In this document: positions 7,847 to 16,759 of the stretch, piece by piece
Layout of the letters: each line of letters begins with the position of its first letter
Position numbering within the stretch: the first letter of the stretch is position 1
DNA from: Alteromonas antoniana
GTDB taxonomy: Bacteria; Pseudomonadota; Gammaproteobacteria; Enterobacterales; Alteromonadaceae
DNA length: 41,924 bases
NCBI RefSeq assembly: GCF_019249295.1
Contig: NZ_JAESDH010000034.1
Span: 1 to 41,924 of the forward strand
Reading direction: 5' to 3'
The notes under the pieces: generated by a model
Seen by the model: only the letters and a program-made list of their open reading frames with translations
Database searches by the model: none
Told to the model about the DNA's origin: nothing
Position numbers and translations under genes: made by a program

Positions 7847-10495
7847 TTAAAAGTCATACTTATAGGTTAAGCTAAAGCTTGTGCCTTTGGTTTCTGAACG
7901 AAGCAGCGTATCTTCAAACGTGAGTTCTTTTTGCTCGTCCAGAATATTCTGCACTTTGAATGTAACGGTGGTATTAAAGTCAGGATAATACTTGTACACC
8001 ACATCCAGTGAGTGGAACGGTTGCTCGAAGCTATCGTCGAAACCGTCGATACCGGGTATCAGGATACGCTCACCGAAAACGTTGTAGACCACGGATGCGG
8101 AGTGTTCCCCGTTATCGGAATCGTAGCCAACCTGGAAGTTAACCACGTACTCAGAGTGACCCGTCATTCGACGTTCGGTGTTAGTGATGGCTGCAGACAC
8201 CCCGGTTTGATCGACGATGTTCTGACGGTCCAGCACAATTTCCGAGTCACTGACTGTGATGTTACCGGAGGTAAACAGGTTATCCCAGATGCCGTCTCCG
8301 AACACCTCCAGCCCTTGCAGGAACTCCACTTCCACACCGTACACTTCACCTGTCTCGGCGTTAGCAATACGAATCAGTGGCGGACCATCCTGTGCAGGTG
8401 ACTGTACGGATTCAATCGGCGCATCCATGTCTTTGTAGAAGAGGCCAACCGACAGGTTATTACCCGCCTCGCGATACCATTCCCAACGCAGGTCGTAGTT
8501 GATAATATCGGTAGTCTCCAGACCTGGCGTACCCGCAATCGGGAAGTCAGTCAGCGGATCGATATACGTCGATGAAGACACTTCCCGCAAATCAGGACGA
8601 ACCACGGTCTGACCAATACTCGCACGTAGCTGCATATCGTCTTTCAGGAAGTACGTTATCGCCAGCGCTGGGTAGAAATCATCTTCCTGGAAGGCCAGCT
8701 GTGAGCGGTCCGCTTCATCGTTCAAATCGAACTGGTTGGTACGCGGATCCAGCGGAGCAACAACCTGACGGAAATCTTCCCAGCGTACACCACCAGTGAA
8801 ACGCCATTTGTTATCGAAGAAAAAGTCCGCTTCGAAGTAATAGGCATCGACTTTCTGTGCAGCAACGTAATCATCACCTGCGATGGTGGTGTCACGTAGC
8901 ACAGGACGGTTGTTCAGCTCAGCACCGGCGAGATTTTCATCACTGAAGATATCACCGAAAATGCTGCCTTCAAGAAACTCACGATTCTCGAAACCCAGCG
9001 TGTTTACATCGAACCGGCGGTTCTCAGCAGTCCGCGCTTTTGATACGAAATCCGCGCCGAACTTAAACTCGGTTTCCCACTTACCCATGGTGTAAGGCAG
9101 TGTGAAGTTATAGCCGTAGTTTTCCAGGCGGTCGTGCAGTGTCTGGAAGGAATAACGCGCTGCGGTCTGTGCATCAAGCAAAGAGCCTTCTGTTGCCGGG
9201 TCATAAAAGCCGTCTTCGTTGTCATCGGCGATAACAAAGCGTGCTTCCATATTGCCTGGTGCATTACGAATCGAGCGACCTTCAGACCAGCGCCAGTCAA
9301 AGCCCATAAAGTTAAGCTCTGGGAACGTATGCATCCCTTTTATCTGATTGGTGTAAAGCGTGCGTTCTTCATATTCAACGTCAATATCGCGAATACGAAC
9401 ACCTTCACTAAGACTCAGGTTTTCGGTGTTACCAAATTTCTCACGAATTTCATCGCGGGTATCGTTCAGCGCAATAATGCTGTAATCGATTTGATGCTGG
9501 CGGTTGTAATCAATCCCTAACGTCAGCAGAGATGACCACTTAACCGTGCGCTCTGTGCCACGGATATCATCGAAATAACGCACCAGCGTAATGTCATCTC
9601 CGATGCGATCCGGATCCTGAAGCTCGTATTGTTCCGATGCGCGGGTTTCGGAATCATATCCGGCAGTGGCCAGAAAACCAAAACGCCAGTCATCGTTGTA
9701 ATCGAAGCTGTTACCCACCGTCATGTTCAGACCCATATCCGGATCTGCACTTTCTTCCAGCGGGCCGTAATCGCGTTTTACCTGTGAAAACAGGTCCAGT
9801 GCTTCTTCAGGATCCAGGTTGTCCAGGAACTGTTTGCTTTCCCAACGATCCTGAATAGCAACAGGCGCTGCGCGGGTGCCATCATCTTCACCAAACCAGT
9901 CGCGGCCACCGCCCTGATAATCCAGCACATCGCCAGAATTTTCGGTGTTGTAACCTAAATTGGCACTTAAATTGAAGATCATCTCTGAAGGAATAGACTT
10001 CAGACGAATATCCACATTACCGCCACCGAACGATGCAGGCATAGACGGTGAGTAGGATTTTTGTACCGACAGGCTTTCGATAATATCTGACGGGAATAAA
10101 TCCAGTGGAATAACGTTACGGGTTGGATCCGGGCTGGGAACAATAGATCCATTCAACTGTGTTGATGAATAACGCTCACCCAGACCACGCACATAAATGA
10201 ATTTGCCATCAACCAGTGTCAAACCCGTGACACGTCGAAGTGCGGATGCGGCATCGCTGTCACCGGTACGGGAAATCTGCTCCGCACCCATGATATCTGC
10301 AACGAATGCCTGGTTTTTCCGTTCTTCCATTACCGCTGTTGCCGTCCCTTTAAGTCGGGTTCCGGTGGCAACAACTTCCTCAATCACTTCATCTTCATCA
10401 GATTGAGCGAAGGCTGGCGTAACCGGGGCAAGAAGCCCTGCTACTACGGCCAGGCTGATCGGCTTTAGAAAAAACCTGTTAGCAGGTCTGTTCAT
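7847..10495 (-). CDS. TonB-dependent outer-membrane receptor
   Basis: The product has 882 residues. The signal peptide ends near residue 30 (PVTPAFA). A TonB-box-like stretch follows (DEDEVIEEVVATGTRLKG). The plug domain (about residues 55-200) contains DSDAASALRRVTGLTLVDGK and YIYVRG-type residues (FIYVRGLGERYSSTQLNG). The beta-barrel runs to a C-terminal aromatic residue (YKYDF), the usual Bam signal. The start has AGAGG upstream. It follows the duplicated lipoprotein gene in the same direction, with a terminator-like hairpin between, and precedes the TonB operon. The substrate is not visible; phosphate or a phosphorylated compound is inferred from the Pho-box context. Confidence 0.93.
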   Translation of the reverse strand: MNRPANRFFLKPISLAVVAGLLAPVTPAFAQSDEDEVIEEVVATGTRLKGTATAVMEERKNQAFVADIMGAEQISRTGDSDAASALRRVTGLTLVDGKFIYVRGLGERYSSTQLNGSIVPSPDPTRNVIPLDLFPSDIIESLSVQKSYSPSMPASFGGGNVDIRLKSIPSEMIFNLSANLGYNTENSGDVLDYQGGGRDWFGEDDGTRAAPVAIQDRWESKQFLDNLDPEEALDLFSQVKRDYGPLEESADPDMGLNMTVGNSFDYNDDWRFGFLATAGYDSETRASEQYELQDPDRIGDDITLVRYFDDIRGTERTVKWSSLLTLGIDYNRQHQIDYSIIALNDTRDEIREKFGNTENLSLSEGVRIRDIDVEYEERTLYTNQIKGMHTFPELNFMGFDWRWSEGRSIRNAPGNMEARFVIADDNEDGFYDPATEGSLLDAQTAARYSFQTLHDRLENYGYNFTLPYTMGKWETEFKFGADFVSKARTAENRRFDVNTLGFENREFLEGSIFGDIFSDENLAGAELNNRPVLRDTTIAGDDYVAAQKVDAYYFEADFFFDNKWRFTGGVRWEDFRQVVAPLDPRTNQFDLNDEADRSQLAFQEDDFYPALAITYFLKDDMQLRASIGQTVVRPDLREVSSSTYIDPLTDFPIAGTPGLETTDIINYDLRWEWYREAGNNLSVGLFYKDMDAPIESVQSPAQDGPPLIRIANAETGEVYGVEVEFLQGLEVFGDGIWDNLFTSGNITVSDSEIVLDRQNIVDQTGVSAAITNTERRMTGHSEYVVNFQVGYDSDNGEHSASVVYNVFGERILIPGIDGFDDSFEQPFHSLDVVYKYYPDFNTTVTFKVQNILDEQKELTFEDTLLRSETKGTSFSLTYKYDF

Positions 10496-10553
10496 GATTA
10501 ACCTCTTTGAAAGCGATTTCTCTCACGGTGTGAAAACCGTGTCTTATATACTT

Positions 10554-10589
10554 AAAAAGCAAGTACGTCACACTCCGCAACGTACTTGC
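10554..10589 (-). terminator. Terminator or attenuator between lipoprotein and receptor genes
   Basis: On the minus strand GCAAGTACG pairs with CGTACTTGC (9 bp, 13-base loop) and is followed by TTTTT. It ends the lipoprotein transcript or lets only part of it continue into the receptor gene 60 bases on. A small extra hairpin (CACGGT/ACCGTG, 10524-10541) lies between it and the receptor start. Confidence 0.8.
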
Positions 10590-10617
10590 CTTAAATGCAG
10601 GTTAGTAGAGCGGGAGC

Positions 10618-13401
10618 TTAGTCTTCCAGACCTACTGTCCAATCAGCTGTCCAGTCATTGTCTGCATCTTTCACCGCACCGATGAAGTCAACTGACATGA
10701 AGAAGCTGTCCAGTGTAGACACATCTGTCGCTGTTGTGGTGTCTACTGTGTAGATACCGTCAAGAACAGTGGCAGTGTTGTCCAGCAGGCTGTTGTTATC
10801 CTGCGCTGTGAACCATGCTTGTTGGTCGAAATCGCCTGAGTTGTTGATGTTCTCTTCACAAGCCAGTACTGAAGACTGCATTACCATTTGCGGCGTGTTT
10901 GTGCCGTCCATGTTGCCCAGTGCAGTAGTATCACCGTCGCTTAGGTCAACCTCGAAGCACTCACCCATGCCAGCAGGGCCAGTAACCAGGATGTTGTACA
11001 GCTGTGCGTTAGTCTGGTCGCGCAGCAGGATACCTTCTGAATCAGCGTCTGCTGTGTCAAAGGTGTTGCCGATAACCGTCATGTTAGCAACCATTGGGTT
11101 AGAGAACTCAGTGCCGTCACCGCCGTCACCGTCACCTTCAATCGCGCGGTTGGCGTCAGAGTTATCACCTGCGTGCTTAACCAGTACGAACTGCAGCTTA
11201 CCCATGTAGCCGTTATCCCAGTCTACTGAGTCATCCTGAACCCCAGTGAAGGTCAGGTATTTTGCGTTAACTGCACCACCGAAGAACTCTACACCGTCAT
11301 CGGCGTTCTTGTGCACTTGCACGTACTCAACCGTAGTACCTGAACCGACACCACCGAAAGTGATACCGTTAAGCTCGTTATCCGGTGCGATTTCGAAACC
11401 ACCGTGCATAACGCGAACATAGCGCAGCACACCTGAGTTATCTTCGTTGTTGCTTCCACCGAATACTGCACCTTCCTGTGCACCTTCAACCTGTAGTGAA
11501 CAGTCAGAGCCGTCTTGCGGACACTTAGTTGAGTAACCGTTACCCAGAATAATCATACCGCCCCACTGGCCAGCTTCACCGGCTTCCAGGCCGCCAATAA
11601 CGTGGTCACGTGAAGTGAATGTGATAGGGTCGTCTGCGGTACCGTTGGCGATAATTTGCGAGTCACGGCTAACCACCAGGTAGTCGTTACCTGAGTTACC
11701 GTAAACCGTTACACCTGGGTCAACTGTTAGTACCGCGCTGTCAGTTTTATCGCCACCAACGAATACTGCGCCAGACAGCGCGTACAGGTTACCTTCTGTT
11801 AATTTAAGATCAGAAGTAATGGTACCGGAGATTTCACATGTCGTGGTAGAACCATCGACAGATGCAATGTTGGTAGTGCCGGCCGGGCAGCCAGACGTGG
11901 TTTCAACCAGTTCGATAGTACCGCCACCGAAACCAAACGCCCATCCCTGACGCCAGTCGTCTTCACCTACAGCACCTACGAAGGTGTTGGCTTCAAAGAA
12001 CGTATCCATCATTGATGCGTCACCACCAGCAGTCAGCAGCATGCTTTCTGAAGTCAGTGAGCCGTCAATGTTAAGACCCAGATTAGCGCGGTCTTCGAAT
12101 GCGATAAGCTGGTTGCCTTCCTGATCAGTAAACCAGGTTTCAAGGTCAACCGCGCCTTCCGGAGAGTTGAAAGGTTCGCTACATGCGATGACAGAATATG
12201 TCATGGTCAGATCGCCGTCAGACAGGTTAGCCTGAACCGTGTCGTCGGTATCCATTTCTAAACACTCGCCCATGCCTTCCGGGCCAGTGATAAGGAAGTT
12301 CATCAGATGTGCGCCAGTCTGATCACGAAGCAGCAGACCTTCAGAGTCAGCATCTTCAGTGTCAAACGTGTTACCCACAACGGTCATGTTAGCAACCATA
12401 GGCTGAGAGAACTCAAGGCCGTCACCGCCATCGCCGTCGCCTTCAATACCACGGTTGGCATCGGAGTTATCTGAGGCGTGTTGTACGTAAACGTACTGAA
12501 TTTTACCTTTATAACCGTTATCCCAGTCGACTGAGTCGTCCTGGTTAGCAGTCAATACCAGGTGTTTTGCGTTAACTGTACCACCGAAGAACTCAACACC
12601 GTCATCCGCGTTGCCGTGAACCTGTACGTAGTCCACTTCTGTACCTGAACCTACACCACCAAACGTGATACCGTTCAGCTCGTTGTCAGGAGCGATTTCA
12701 AAACCTGCATATTTCACAACCACGTAGTTCAGGATACCTGAGCTATCGGTTTCGTCAGTACCGCCGAATACTGCACCTTCTTCTGCACCTTCAACCTGCA
12801 GCGCACAGTCAGAACCGTCGGTTGGACATTTTGTTGAGGGGGCATTACCAAGAATAACCACACCACCCCATTGGCCGGCGCCAACTTCGTCACCGATAAC
12901 GTCATTATAAGAGGTCATAATAACCGGGCTATCAGCAGTACCCATCGCTTCGATGGCAGAGTCACGGCTGACTACCAGGTAGTCTGCACCAGTACGACCG
13001 AATACGATGGTACCTTCTTCGATTTCCAGTGTGACGCTATCCGCTTTGTCGTTACCCACAAATACCGGACCTTCAAGCGCCCATACTGTGTCGTTGGTCA
13101 GAACAATATTACCGCTCTCATCGGCATCTGCGTCGGTCAAACGACCTGAAAGCACGCGAACTTCTACGTCAGTACCGAATGCGTCTGAAACTTGTCCACT
13201 TAAGAAAGAACTGGTCTCACCCGGGCGTTCATCGTCTACTACAGGAGGCGTTGTTGGGGTACCACCACCACCGGTGCTGTTGTCGTTGTTCGTTACACTG
13301 TTATCAATATCACCTTCGCTGATATTGATATCGCCACCACAGCCGGCCAGTACGAGTGCTGCCGCAATCGCTGAAGCCTGAAATAAGTGCTTAAGTTCCA
13401 T
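10618..13401 (-). CDS. Large lipoprotein made of two tandem homologous domains, next to the TonB receptor
   Basis: The product has 927 residues. A lipobox (ALVLAGC) puts the lipid-modified cysteine at residue 21, and the following glycine favours outer-membrane placement. A low-complexity S/D/N/G/P linker follows. The rest is two copies (about residues 85-505 and 520-927) of one domain. Both contain STKCP-DGSDC, FEIAPDNELNGITFGGVGSG, NADDGVEFFGG, QDDSVDWDNGY, EGDGDGGDG and DADSEG-LLRDQT. The repeated short strands and Asp/Asn/Gly turns suggest a right-handed beta-helix, and the acidic loops suggest bound metal, perhaps Ca2+. The ATG at 13401 has GGAG six bases upstream; a TTG at 13413 is less likely. 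A role as surface lipoprotein partner of the receptor is inferred. Confidence 0.85.
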   Translation of the reverse strand: MELKHLFQASAIAAALVLAGCGGDINISEGDIDNSVTNNDNSTGGGGTPTTPPVVDDERPGETSSFLSGQVSDAFGTDVEVRVLSGRLTDADADESGNIVLTNDTVWALEGPVFVGNDKADSVTLEIEEGTIVFGRTGADYLVVSRDSAIEAMGTADSPVIMTSYNDVIGDEVGAGQWGGVVILGNAPSTKCPTDGSDCALQVEGAEEGAVFGGTDETDSSGILNYVVVKYAGFEIAPDNELNGITFGGVGSGTEVDYVQVHGNADDGVEFFGGTVNAKHLVLTANQDDSVDWDNGYKGKIQYVYVQHASDNSDANRGIEGDGDGGDGLEFSQPMVANMTVVGNTFDTEDADSEGLLLRDQTGAHLMNFLITGPEGMGECLEMDTDDTVQANLSDGDLTMTYSVIACSEPFNSPEGAVDLETWFTDQEGNQLIAFEDRANLGLNIDGSLTSESMLLTAGGDASMMDTFFEANTFVGAVGEDDWRQGWAFGFGGGTIELVETTSGCPAGTTNIASVDGSTTTCEISGTITSDLKLTEGNLYALSGAVFVGGDKTDSAVLTVDPGVTVYGNSGNDYLVVSRDSQIIANGTADDPITFTSRDHVIGGLEAGEAGQWGGMIILGNGYSTKCPQDGSDCSLQVEGAQEGAVFGGSNNEDNSGVLRYVRVMHGGFEIAPDNELNGITFGGVGSGTTVEYVQVHKNADDGVEFFGGAVNAKYLTFTGVQDDSVDWDNGYMGKLQFVLVKHAGDNSDANRAIEGDGDGGDGTEFSNPMVANMTVIGNTFDTADADSEGILLRDQTNAQLYNILVTGPAGMGECFEVDLSDGDTTALGNMDGTNTPQMVMQSSVLACEENINNSGDFDQQAWFTAQDNNSLLDNTATVLDGIYTVDTTTATDVSTLDSFFMSVDFIGAVKDADNDWTADWTVGLED
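10621..13150 (-). repeat. Internal gene duplication inside the lipoprotein gene
   Basis: Two segments of about 1.25 kb within the gene encode clearly homologous sequence offset by about 1.3 kb. Examples at DNA level are the regions around 12590-12690 and 11280-11380, which both encode NADDGVEFFGG and NELNGITFGGVGSG. The four cysteines of each copy (KCP, SDC, GEC, AC) are retained. Confidence 0.85.
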
Positions 13402-13464
13402 TCGTTTCTCCAAGTGCAGATTTTTTTATGGATTTAGAAAACGCTGGAACTTTACCTAAGGTAA

Positions 13465-13482
13465 ATGACACAAATGTTACAT
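13465..13482 (-). promoter_or_regulatory. Pho-box-like site upstream of the lipoprotein gene
   Basis: The minus strand reads ATGTAAC-ATTT-GTGTCAT, with half-sites matching CTGTCAT at 4 and 6 of 7 positions and the 11-base period of a PhoB site. It points at the lipoprotein gene and ends 64 bases before its ATG, much like the spacing at the DUF3450 operon. Confidence 0.55.
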
Positions 13483-13489
13483 TACCGAA

Positions 13490-13507
13490 CTGTCACAAAA
13501 CTTTCAC
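13490..13507 (+). promoter_or_regulatory. Second Pho box, in opposite orientation
   Basis: The plus strand reads CTGTCAC-AAAA-CTTTCAC, the best match to the PhoB consensus in this gap (6 of 7 in both halves). It lies 7 bases from the minus-strand site and points away from the lipoprotein gene, into the end of the oxygenase gene. It may extend the PhoB-binding platform or start antisense transcription. Confidence 0.6.
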
Positions 13508-13508
13508 A

Positions 13509-14420
13509 TTACCTGTTCAAATAGTGTGCTACCGGTTTTGATGTTCGCTTGCCATTATTCCGAACCCTTTGATTTTGATTATATTTTCGGATTCTAAACC
13601 ACTTGGTCAAGATAAGCTTTTCGCCTGCCAGAACAGGCATGGCGTGATGTTTGGTTTTAAAATTTACCTGTCCATCCGGGTAAAGGTTGTTCCATATGAC
13701 AGCCATGCCCGCCTTGGGTGTAATACTGATATCCCATTCGGTAAATACGGTTTCGCCGCCGGACACGGGGGCTTTGATATACACCATGCAGGTCCAGGTA
13801 CGCTGTCCGCCGCTGCGGCCCAGCTTTTTATATGACTCACTGCCGGGTGCAAAGAAATCGCAATGAGGCTTAAACTCTCCGCCTTCCTGATAATATTGCG
13901 CCTGCACCGTCTCGCAACCGCCTACCTGAGGCGACACCAACTCCCATAACCTGTCTTCAATGACGTCGACGAACGGATCCTTGGTTCGTTGCATAAAACA
14001 GGTTTGAGATGTCCGGAAACGGGCAAACTCGCCGGTTTGCTCAGCGACGATTCTGGAAGGGGCGAGTTGAGACAATGCGATGGACGCAATCTGACTGCAC
14101 TCCTGCTCTGAGAATACGTCATCCACAGTAAAAAGCGGCACGTTCGCATACTGTTTTACCTGACGCCTGTCTTTTCTCTCTAAAAAACCCGGCTCTGCCG
14201 CTTTTTTATAAAAAGCAGCTGTTTCCCGTAACGAAATATTGTCTGGATAGCGTGAGCCCATTGCTTTCTGCAGCTGAGCCGGCGTAAAGCCTTCGTTATA
14301 CAGCATCTCGACAATTTTATCCGGCAACACCCCATTGATAAACGCTTCCTTCAGCCAGGTATCCCAGGGCGGCGGTAACGTAGATTGGGTAACATGAGCC
14401 CCCGGGTAACAATCAGCCAT
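13509..14420 (-). CDS. Prolyl 4-hydroxylase-like 2OG-Fe(II) oxygenase in the pho operon
   Basis: The product has 303 residues. The N-terminal 90 residues or so are helical and unlike the catalytic domain. Residues 95-278 form a P4Hc-type double-stranded beta-helix with the iron ligands H186, D188 (PHCDFF) and H258 (HHAMPV), and K268 (GEKL) to bind 2-oxoglutarate. The start at 14420 overlaps the stop of the PstS-like gene by 8 bases; longer frames upstream would run through that gene. Its coupling to phoR and the PstS-like gene implies co-expression under phosphate stress. The hydroxylated substrate (protein proline or other) is unknown. No signal peptide is seen, so it should be cytoplasmic. 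Confidence 0.87.
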   Translation of the reverse strand: MADCYPGAHVTQSTLPPPWDTWLKEAFINGVLPDKIVEMLYNEGFTPAQLQKAMGSRYPDNISLRETAAFYKKAAEPGFLERKDRRQVKQYANVPLFTVDDVFSEQECSQIASIALSQLAPSRIVAEQTGEFARFRTSQTCFMQRTKDPFVDVIEDRLWELVSPQVGGCETVQAQYYQEGGEFKPHCDFFAPGSESYKKLGRSGGQRTWTCMVYIKAPVSGGETVFTEWDISITPKAGMAVIWNNLYPDGQVNFKTKHHAMPVLAGEKLILTKWFRIRKYNQNQRVRNNGKRTSKPVAHYLNR

Positions 14421-15387
14421 CGATGATCCGGCGCTGACGCAGTAGCACGTCTTCACGGATAGGAAAGTATCCGTCCCGCTGCACTTGCTGCTGCCCCTGC
14501 CTGGACAAGACAAAGCGCAAAAACTCACGCTCAAGCGTGGGCAGCGGCTCATCCGGTGCTTTATTCACCACCAGATAGAGAAAACGGGCGTAAGGATAGG
14601 TTTCATTACGCACGGTTTGCATGGTGAGAGGGATCAGGTTGTCCGCATCGCGGCCAATCGGCAATGCGCGAACCCCAGCCGTTTTATATCCGTATGCCGC
14701 ATATCCCATTGCGCCGATACTCGATCCTACCGATAGCACCACGGATGCCGAACCCGGCTGCTCATTAACGGTCTTGCGGAAATCACCGTCACACAGCGCG
14801 TCAATCTTAAACAGCCCGTACGTACCCGAAACCGAGTTACGCCCGAATAAGCGGATGGGAGCCTGCGAATCTGGCCCGCGTAAGCCAAGCTGATTCCAGT
14901 GCGTAACGGGGGCCGGCGCACCACAAAACTGAGTAGCAGAAAAAATCGCATCAACTTCCTGCAGTGTCAGCCCTTCAAGGGGATTTCGTCTCTCCACAAA
15001 AATGGCGATAGCGTCCATGGCTACACGCAGTACCAACGGCGGGTACCCATGGGCACGAATAAAATCGCGGCGTTCGCTTGGTTTTAATTCACGGCTCATT
15101 GGACCCAGCGTAGCCGTGCCTTCGGTAAGCGCTGGCGGCGCAGTTGAGGATCCAGACGCCTGGATCTGAAATTTCACCTGTGGATACAGCTCACGAAATT
15201 CCTGCGACCAGAACGTCATCAGGTTGGCCAGCGTATCCGATCCCACCGAGGTAATCTTTCCTGCCACGCCGGGTTTACGTTCATAGCGGGGAACCTGCTC
15301 GTCCGTTTCTTCAGACATTACGCTGGCGCTACTCAGGCAAAAAAACAGTACAAACGATTGTAGTATGACTTCGCGACATCGCTTCAT
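14413..15387 (-). CDS. PstS-like phosphate-binding periplasmic protein
   Basis: The product has 324 residues with an N-terminal signal segment (about residues 7-25). The mature protein has PstS-family features: ITSVGSDTLANLMTFWSQEF, IQASGSSTAPPALTEG and GPMSRELKPSE, which build the anion site, and RLFGRNSVSGTYGLF later. The start overlaps the phoR stop by 4 bases (ATGA), so it is translationally coupled. No pstC, pstA, pstB or phoU is present in the window. It may feed a transporter elsewhere or inform PhoR of phosphate; both are inferences. Confidence 0.87.
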   Translation of the reverse strand: MKRCREVILQSFVLFFCLSSASVMSEETDEQVPRYERKPGVAGKITSVGSDTLANLMTFWSQEFRELYPQVKFQIQASGSSTAPPALTEGTATLGPMSRELKPSERRDFIRAHGYPPLVLRVAMDAIAIFVERRNPLEGLTLQEVDAIFSATQFCGAPAPVTHWNQLGLRGPDSQAPIRLFGRNSVSGTYGLFKIDALCDGDFRKTVNEQPGSASVVLSVGSSIGAMGYAAYGYKTAGVRALPIGRDADNLIPLTMQTVRNETYPYARFLYLVVNKAPDEPLPTLEREFLRFVLSRQGQQQVQRDGYFPIREDVLLRQRRIIDG

Positions 15388-16685
15388 TTGTTCTGCTCCG
15401 CAATCAGTTCTTCGTCCAGGATAAATGAAAACGTGCTGCCCTCGCCTACCGTGCTGGTAATATCAAGTTGGGAGTTATGATGACTCAGCACGTGTTTGAC
15501 AATTGACAGCCCCAGCCCCGAGCCACCGGTTTTTCTTGAGCGTGCCTTATCCACCCGATAAAAACGCTCGGTCAGACGGTTAATATGCCCCTGCGCAATC
15601 CCATCGCCGTCATCCTGAACAGCAAAGCGGGCATCTCTGTGCTGCTTTTGCCAATAGACGTCAATACTTCCTCCGGATGGCGTATAGTGCACCGCATTAA
15701 ACACCAGATTTGAGCAGGCGCTGCGCAATTCTGTTTCGACACCAAACACCCGTAGCGCCGGGTCGACATGAAAACGCAGCGTATGTCCTTTTTCGGCATT
15801 CAGCGCCTGCGCCTCGCGCTCGATTTGAGCCAGTATCGCTGGCATATCCACGACGTTCTCATAAATACGCTCCGAACTGGCTTCTATCCGGGAGAGCACC
15901 AGCAAATCTTCAATCAGGTTTTGCATTCGCTTAGTTTGTGCAGACATTTCCGTCATGGCCTTTTGCATAAACGGATCGTCTTCATCTGCGGGGATCAGCT
16001 CAAGGTAGCCATTGATGACAGTTAGCGGTGTGCGCAGTTCGTGGGACACATTCGCGACAAAGTCCTTACGCATTTCTTCTAACTGAGAAACCCGGGTGAC
16101 GTCCCGGGCCACCAGCAACAGGTGCTCTTCACCGTAAGGCATGATCCGGTATTCAAAGGTTTTTGCCGGGTTTGTGGGCGAGGGCACCTCGATGGGATAC
16201 TTAAAATCGCCGGCATGGAAGTACTCAATGAACTCCGGGTGACGAATCAGATTATCCAGCCTGCGACCGGCATCAGCCGGCCACTTTAATCCCAGTTCCA
16301 GGCGCGCCAGACGATTACACCAGATGATACAGGCTTTCGCATCCACCACCACGGCGGCATCAGGCAGCGCCTCGGAACCTTCACGAAACCGTTTGACCAG
16401 TTCACCAAGCTCCTTTCGCTTGTTGCGGTTGCGACGCTGCAGATAATAGATACCTTCGTAGATATGCTCCCAAACACCACGCACACTCGGTGGCGACATC
16501 TTGCGACTGTGCCACAGCCAGCGGTTGAGCTTGTACAAATGCCAGTAATTAAAAATAAGTAATACAGTAGCGCCCAGCGCGACGGCGAACAGCATGTCAT
16601 CCAGATAGAGTCCGACCAGGGCGAAGATAACCAGATACACCGCCAGGCGGATTAGGCTTCTCAACCATGAGAACGGATAATACAT
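15384..16685 (-). CDS. phoR: PhoR sensor histidine kinase (phosphate regulon)
   Basis: The product has 433 residues. Two membrane helices at about residues 10-28 and 31-47 have almost no periplasmic loop, as in Escherichia coli PhoR. A PAS-like domain follows (about residues 100-195). The H-box is FVANVSHELRTPL with the phosphorylated His215. The C-terminal ATPase domain has SNLVFNAVHYTP, DDGDGI and GGSGLGLSIVKHV. It phosphorylates PhoB when phosphate is low. The gap to phoB is 74 bases. Confidence 0.95.
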   Translation of the reverse strand: MYYPFSWLRSLIRLAVYLVIFALVGLYLDDMLFAVALGATVLLIFNYWHLYKLNRWLWHSRKMSPPSVRGVWEHIYEGIYYLQRRNRNKRKELGELVKRFREGSEALPDAAVVVDAKACIIWCNRLARLELGLKWPADAGRRLDNLIRHPEFIEYFHAGDFKYPIEVPSPTNPAKTFEYRIMPYGEEHLLLVARDVTRVSQLEEMRKDFVANVSHELRTPLTVINGYLELIPADEDDPFMQKAMTEMSAQTKRMQNLIEDLLVLSRIEASSERIYENVVDMPAILAQIEREAQALNAEKGHTLRFHVDPALRVFGVETELRSACSNLVFNAVHYTPSGGSIDVYWQKQHRDARFAVQDDGDGIAQGHINRLTERFYRVDKARSRKTGGSGLGLSIVKHVLSHHNSQLDITSTVGEGSTFSFILDEELIAEQNK

Positions 16686-16759
16686 AATGCAGCAACGCCT
16701 GTTGTCCGGAAATTAGCAGAAACCGGCAATCGTTATCGATCGCCAGTCAGAATGAAACA

